From an uncultured bacterium (lineage in GTDB: Bacteria > Patescibacteriota > Patescibacteriia > UBA1558 > GWA2-36-10): a stretch of 19,515 nucleotides of DNA. The translations under genes and the position numbers were made by a program. The notes beneath the pieces are model-generated. The model ran no database searches and was not told where the DNA came from. It saw only the letters and a program-made list of their open reading frames with translations. Position 1 is the first letter of the stretch. Each line of letters starts with the position of its first letter. The stretch is from contig CALMZN010000022.1 in the NCBI GenBank assembly GCA_937870675.1, positions 1 through 19,515 of the forward strand, read 5' to 3'. Below are positions 19,467 through 19,515 of the stretch, one piece after another.

Positions 19467-19515
19467 AACCCCCTAAATCCCCCTTGACAGGGGGACTTTT
19501 TGAAATTCCTCCCCT
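19465..19515. repeat. Double-hairpin palindromic repeat, copy 3 (cut by window edge)
   Basis: Starts TTAACCCCC within the T-run of the terminator and continues past the window. It is identical to copy 1 in reverse orientation over the first 37 bases and differs at 3 of 51 overall. Hairpin TCCCCCT (19478-19484), loop TGAC, AGGGGGA (19489-19495), followed by CTTTTT, could add a second terminator. The second hairpin is only partly visible. Confidence 0.85.

Noticed and set aside
1..19515. Recoded UGA (code 25) as in Gracilibacteria/Absconditabacteria
   Set aside because: No in-frame UGA interrupts the conserved genes, and UGA ends two of the short genes, so the standard code fits.

Overview
The window looks like a piece of a Patescibacteria (CPR) chromosome, perhaps Parcubacteria-like. 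This is inferred from several things: an AT-rich genome with TAA-biased stops, compact mostly housekeeping genes, A/T-rich start regions without Shine-Dalgarno (SD) sequences, an RNase J with a long basic N-terminal tail, a membrane-anchored solute-binding protein without a lipobox, and clusters of short palindromic intergenic repeats. UGA serves as a stop, so the standard bacterial code fits. No rRNA, tRNA, CRISPR array or transposase gene was seen.

Layout. Positions 1-2202 (minus strand) hold ychF, a polyprenyl-phosphate mannose synthase gene and the start of a multi-pass membrane protein that runs off the left edge; the last two overlap. Positions 2277-5190 (plus strand) hold a UvrD/PcrA-type helicase and a DEDDy exonuclease fused to a WYL-like domain, whose 5' end is built partly from repeat DNA. 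Positions 5282-7460 (minus) hold glyA then folD, a one-carbon folate pair with a palindromic repeat between them. Positions 7536-7984 are a self-contained cassette (consensus promoter, SD, one unknown gene, terminator). Positions 8035-10318 hold elp3 and a Trm9/ALKBH8-type methyltransferase, divergent, with start codons overlapping in one CATG. Next come a small SET-domain gene (minus), a phosphomannomutase gene and murI (plus), trpS (minus), a DUF378 membrane protein gene (plus), and a minus-strand run secG, solute-binding protein, RNase J. Positions 18752-19466 are a second cassette with promoter, two SD-led GC-rich genes for very basic proteins and a GC-rich terminator. A palindromic repeat follows at the right edge.

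How the genes work together. Phosphomannomutase, polyprenyl-phosphate mannose synthase and the membrane protein fit a surface mannosylation route. MurI feeds peptidoglycan. GlyA and FolD handle one-carbon units. Elp3 plus a Trm9-like enzyme could make the eukaryote-type wobble modification mcm5U34, which would be unusual in a bacterium. Most genes have a recognisable -10 box only a few to about 20 nt from the start codon and no SD, so near-leaderless initiation seems the norm. Three unknown genes (7580-7891, 18850-19020, 19079-19408) break this rule with textbook SD sequences, longer leaders and different codon use. They are the best candidates for an undescribed accessory system.
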